From the NCBI GenBank assembly GCA_017552985.1, contig JAFZNO010000100.1:16889-80888 (forward strand): 64,000 nt of DNA, read 5' to 3'. The notes below the pieces were generated by a model. That model saw only the letters and a program-made list of their open reading frames with translations. It made no database searches and was not told the origin of the DNA. The stretch is from Lachnospiraceae bacterium. GTDB taxonomy: Bacteria; Bacillota; Clostridia; Lachnospirales; Lachnospiraceae. The position numbers and the translations under genes are program-made. This document shows positions 61,454-64,000 of this stretch, piece by piece. Every line of letters starts with the position of its first letter. Position 1 is the stretch's first letter.

Positions 61454-61520
61454 ATTCTTTTAGTTGAGGAACCTTATCAATATTTCTGCAACACAGACCA
61501 CATTTAGAACACTTAAACAT
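61425..61520 (-). pseudogene. 5' stub of a cysteine-cluster (YkgJ-like) gene
   Basis: An ATG at 61520 behind AAGGGAC opens a 31-codon frame beginning MFKCSKCGLCCRNIDK. That is the typical N-terminus of small zinc/iron-chelating YkgJ-type proteins, which are normally about 90-120 residues. The frame ends in GNGSLH and a stop. The neighbouring frame reads VVCTNFT at the place where GVC would be expected, so a frame change or a junction has cut the gene. Confidence 0.55.
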
Positions 61521-61545
61521 TTGTCCCTTCTTTCAAAAGTATGGA

Positions 61546-61818
61546 TCACATAAACATGTCATTGTTCTTTTGTATTTCGTCATATTCTTTTAAAACTTTA
61601 GAATCTTTATCCAGTGCACTCTTTTGAGTATCAATTGCACCATTTTGGCGAATCGTATCATCAACTACAGAATCAATATTGTCTATTTTGAATATGGCTG
61701 CCTTTTGCGGTTCAGGAGGATCATTTCCCGGCGAAGCGCATAAGACTGATCGCTGCCTTTCATATAGAGACCTTTGGTTCTTCTTAACTTTTCTTCCGCT
61801 GTGATGTTTATCTGCCAT
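61546..61818 (-). CDS. small hypothetical protein
   Basis: This 90-residue hydrophilic protein has a basic N-terminus (HHSGRKVKKNQRSLYERQR) and a helical, acidic C-terminus (VLKEYDEIQKNNDMF). GGAGACTGGAAG precedes the ATG. It starts 31 bases after the stop of the AAA ATPase fragment. The family is unknown. It may belong to the same transferred block. Confidence 0.5.
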   Translation of the reverse strand: MADKHHSGRKVKKNQRSLYERQRSVLCASPGNDPPEPQKAAIFKIDNIDSVVDDTIRQNGAIDTQKSALDKDSKVLKEYDEIQKNNDMFM

Positions 61819-61848
61819 CTTCCAGTCTCCATTTCTTGTTGTTTTGAT

Positions 61849-62512
61849 TTATCGTTTTTCTTCTATTGACGAATGCTTATAGGTATCCAACGCAACCCCA
61901 AAATCTATCATCATAATCGTCGACAAGTCTTGTTTTGATGGATTCACTATATTGATAACTCGTTTGGCATGAGCCATGGTCATATCATCATACAGATTTC
62001 TAGCCAAGCGTGCATTCGCAAAATGCTCATCTTTTTGTTCCGATTCCTTCTCAAAGAATCTTTCCAAATCTGTTTCCATGGCATCATCCAATTTATAATC
62101 ATTGATTTTACATATCAGACTTAAAATCTCTACCAATGCTTTAGGCGAATAATCCTCAAACTCAATAAATGTGTTGAATCTAGACTTTAATCCTGGATTA
62201 GAATCAAAGAATTTCCGCATTGGTTCCGTATATCCAGCTACTATTACAACAAGATCGTCTCTATAATCTTCCAGGGCCTTTGTCAACTCCGTTAAGCATT
62301 CTCTGCCATACGAATCGCTGTGATCGTTTTCCGTTATACTATATGCCTCATCTATGAACAGTACACCGCCCTTGGCTTCTTCAATTACTTTTTTTACCTT
62401 AAGTGCCGTTTGTCCTTGATACCCAGCTATAAGGTCAGTTCGTGACACCTCAACAAAATGTCCTTTTGATAAAATACCCATGCTTTTATACATGCGTCCA
62501 ACAATTATTTGA
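61849..62512 (-). pseudogene. 3' part of a CbxX/SpoVK-type AAA ATPase, Walker A lost
   Basis: About 220 residues match the CbxX/CfqX AAA family from just behind the Walker A motif: VGRMYKSMGILSKGHFVEVS, DLIAGYQGQTALKVK, the Walker B GGVLFIDEAYSI, and the NPGLKSRFNTFIEF arginine finger. The nucleotide-binding loop (usually TGNPGTGKT) and all N-terminal sequence are missing. Upstream, the DNA changes at about 62505-62512 into an unrelated PcfB-like gene in another frame. The product could only start at an internal codon and would not bind ATP normally. Confidence 0.82.
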
Positions 62513-62741
62513 TGTTTCCTTCGTTCACCTCTATACTCACGGCTCCGGCATTCTGCTCGTTCAGTTCCTTCAGCGTCATCTTTCCGTGCTTCGGTTCCTG
62601 CACCTTTCCTTTTGCACTTTGTGCAGCCCTCGCTTTTTCGGCGGCAATTATCTTCGCCAGTGCCCTTGCGAGCACCGTGGCCGTAAGCCTTATGGCACTG
62701 AATGATACGGATACCACCTTCTGGTTTACTTCCTCTTCCAT
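62505..62741 (-). pseudogene. 5' part of a PcfB-like (DUF3801) conjugation gene
   Basis: A frame of 78 residues starts at an ATG preceded by AAAGGAGCAGGAA. Its sequence (MEEEVNQKVVSVSFSAIRLT, HGKMTLKELNEQ, VSIEVNEGNIK) matches the N-terminal half of PcfB/DUF3801 proteins of integrative conjugative elements. Those proteins continue with a conserved second half after GNIK, but here a stop follows at once and ATPase sequence begins. It is a remnant of a conjugative element joined to another gene. Confidence 0.75.
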
Positions 62742-62851
62742 TTCCTGCTCCTTTCCTAAAATCTCGTGTTCCCATTTCTTTTCATGGCGGAACCACCAAC
62801 TTTCTCAAGTAGATCTTCATTCCTTCGCTCCTTTCCATTTCTGTCGAAAAA

Positions 62852-62896
62852 CAAAAAAGCGCGGACTTAAGAATATAAAAAATCTTAAATCCGCGC
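62852..62896 (-). terminator. strong terminator between the methyltransferase and the PcfB-like fragment
   Basis: On the minus strand GCGCGGATTTAAGA and TCTTAAGTCCGCGC pair (one mismatch) and are followed by TTTTTTGTTTTT. The bases between 62741 and 63036 otherwise hold only the tail of an open frame ending near 62758 (VGGSAMKRNGNTRF), possibly the end of another lost gene. Confidence 0.88.
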
Positions 62897-63035
62897 CTAA
62901 CGCTGTATTAAATTCTATGCAGTTTTTTTACATGCCCACAAGAGGGATTGGTATCATTTCGAATTCCAGTTTATCTTACCGTTAACAATTTGGACATAAG
63001 TGCTTCGCAATCACATTATATTGCGATATAGCTTA

Positions 63036-63830
63036 CTATAACTTTTGTACAATAAATGCATTAAAGTCCATTCCAACTTCAACTCCATACTTTTTCGCTG
63101 CTTTTCCTAGTTCGTTATCACTTTCTTTTAAGTTTCTATGCTCAAATAATTCTTGGTATAGAATCCTGAACCCAATATCTGTAAACCTATCACGCCAAGT
63201 TCGATTTCCTGTTTCCATAGATTCAGAAAAAATATCCCATGGCTGTTGATTCATCTTATGGAACAAATCTATAATATCCGGAATATTAGTCCAATCCACC
63301 TCTACAGTAAATAGCTTCCCGCCAGGTTTAAGCGTTCTGAATACTTCTGTAACCACATGATCATATCCCGCCAAACCACTTCGTGTAGATCCTAATCCTA
63401 TAAAACTACTGTACGCTGATACAGAGTTGTCCTTAAATGGAATATCCATCAAAGAAAACTGCGCAAAGTCGATATTTGCGAAAGCAGGCTTTTCGGCCAA
63501 AAAAATCTTCCATTCTCTAAGCAACGACAAGTTTGCATCGCTTATCATGCACGGAATACTCGGGTTGATCCGCAGCAGTGAAGGAATCAACCCCATTCCG
63601 GGTCCCGATGCCAGATCAATCACATTTGTTTCTTTACTTAACTGATAGAGCATTTGTCTAGTAGCATTATTATCAAAAAGTTTTGAATCATCTATAGCAT
63701 TCTGAAAACGCCCATCTCGCCATAATAAAACATCATCCTCATCAAAACAATCACCATCACGTTCATTTCCAAAGCAATGGATTCCTTCAATTGTATTTAG
63801 CGGCTTAATACCATAGCAAGCTTCAATCAT
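63036..63830 (-). CDS. class I SAM-dependent methyltransferase
   Basis: This 264-residue protein has the Rossmann glycine motif VIDLASGPGMGLIPSLL (about 80-97), the acidic loop ISDANLSLL, and the FRTLKPGGKLFTVEVDW segment typical of motif III. The substrate is unknown. GAGGGG lies seven bases before the ATG at 63830; an ATG at 63845 is also in frame. GC is low and Asn-Val is written AAT GTG, unlike most of the window. A GNAT gene precedes it. Confidence 0.85.
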   Translation of the reverse strand: MIEACYGIKPLNTIEGIHCFGNERDGDCFDEDDVLLWRDGRFQNAIDDSKLFDNNATRQMLYQLSKETNVIDLASGPGMGLIPSLLRINPSIPCMISDANLSLLREWKIFLAEKPAFANIDFAQFSLMDIPFKDNSVSAYSSFIGLGSTRSGLAGYDHVVTEVFRTLKPGGKLFTVEVDWTNIPDIIDLFHKMNQQPWDIFSESMETGNRTWRDRFTDIGFRILYQELFEHRNLKESDNELGKAAKKYGVEVGMDFNAFIVQKL

Positions 63831-63863
63831 CGCGCTACCCCTCATAATAAATTATCCTGAAAG

Positions 63864-64000
63864 TTAAAGTTTCTTTTCCATAAGGTCAAATCTGCCTTTT
63901 CTCCAATCCGCATATCCTCGGGATTCATACCCATTATGACGATACAATTTTTGCGCGAAAGGATTCTGAGTAAAGGTATCTAATCTAACTGAGTTATAAC
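63864..64000 (-). CDS. GNAT-family acetyltransferase, C-terminal part (5' end off the window)
   Basis: The last 45 codons read SVRLDTFTQNPFAQKLYRHN, GYESRGYADWRKGRF and MEKKL before the stop. The pattern of a Leu-Asp-Thr strand, an AQKLY helix and a GY turn is the usual C-terminus of GNAT N-acetyltransferases. It lies 33 bases upstream of the methyltransferase gene. The substrate cannot be inferred. Confidence 0.8.
   Translation of the reverse strand, partial: YNSVRLDTFTQNPFAQKLYRHNGYESRGYADWRKGRFDLMEKKL

Noticed and set aside
61849-62775. Reading the AAA ATPase as an intact 308-residue protein starting at 62775
   Set aside because: The first 90 residues are the PcfB-like gene in a wrong frame, and the Walker A motif is absent.

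Overview
The window looks like chromosomal DNA of a pectin-using Lachnospiraceae bacterium (Firmicutes, Clostridia). The reasons are strong AGGAGG-type ribosome binding sites, a LacI-controlled galacturonate pathway (uxaA, uxaB, uxaC, kduI), LytTR/GHKL signalling, a YtrA-type GntR/ABC operon, a PF06541 membrane protein, and a PolC-type polymerase relative that occurs only in this kind of lineage. I cannot name the species. No tRNA, rRNA, CRISPR array or intact insertion sequence was seen.

Layout. At 1-5.1 kb are the 5' part of tig and a GntR/ABC operon with its own promoter and operator. At 5.1-17.7 kb are single genes (an HD-GYP sensor phosphodiesterase, D-lactate dehydrogenase, a LURP-one-related protein, a calcium P-type ATPase and an acyl-CoA transferase). 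Among them is a compact cluster of PqqD-like, nucleotidyltransferase-like and HPr-kinase-like genes behind a Ser/Glu-rich lipoprotein. At 17.8-22.1 kb a LytTR response regulator and GHKL kinase are followed by a small membrane protein and an ABC exporter, preceded by two direct repeats exactly 21 bp apart. At 22.1-28.6 kb are cyclic-di-GMP genes and an acyltransferase. At 28.9-32.7 kb are a secreted HExxH metallopeptidase, a transglutaminase-like lipoprotein, and the remnant of a duplicated gene pair.

The core of the window, 32.7-57.5 kb, is a pectin/galacturonate locus. One uninterrupted minus-strand run of about 16 kb (49154 down to 32707) encodes a CUT1 sugar ABC transporter with two ATPases and five extra membrane proteins. 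It also encodes a MATE transporter and cytoplasmic enzymes that dismantle oligogalacturonides: CE12 acetylesterase, GH105, GH28 and CE8 pectinesterase. None of these enzymes has a signal peptide, so modified oligomers are probably imported and taken apart inside the cell. The uronates then pass through UxaC, UxaB and UxaA, and unsaturated products through KduI, an RpiB-like isomerase and an SDR, to 2-keto-3-deoxygluconate. A LacI regulator sits between the divergent arms, and palindromes around TGTAARCGYTTACA lie at its promoter and at both minus-strand promoters.

The last part, 57.6-64 kb, has lower GC and is a patchwork. It holds a probably frameshifted gene, a DUF697 protein, a fusion of a conjugation-gene fragment (PcfB/DUF3801) to the 3' part of a CbxX-type AAA ATPase, a cysteine-motif stub, a methyltransferase and a partial GNAT. 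The most unusual gene is 58539-60137. It is a stand-alone protein homologous to the catalytic C-terminal part of DNA polymerase PolC, but apparently without two of the three catalytic aspartates, and it is paired with a 70-residue membrane protein. The 3' end of the same pair occurs again at 31.0-31.4 kb.
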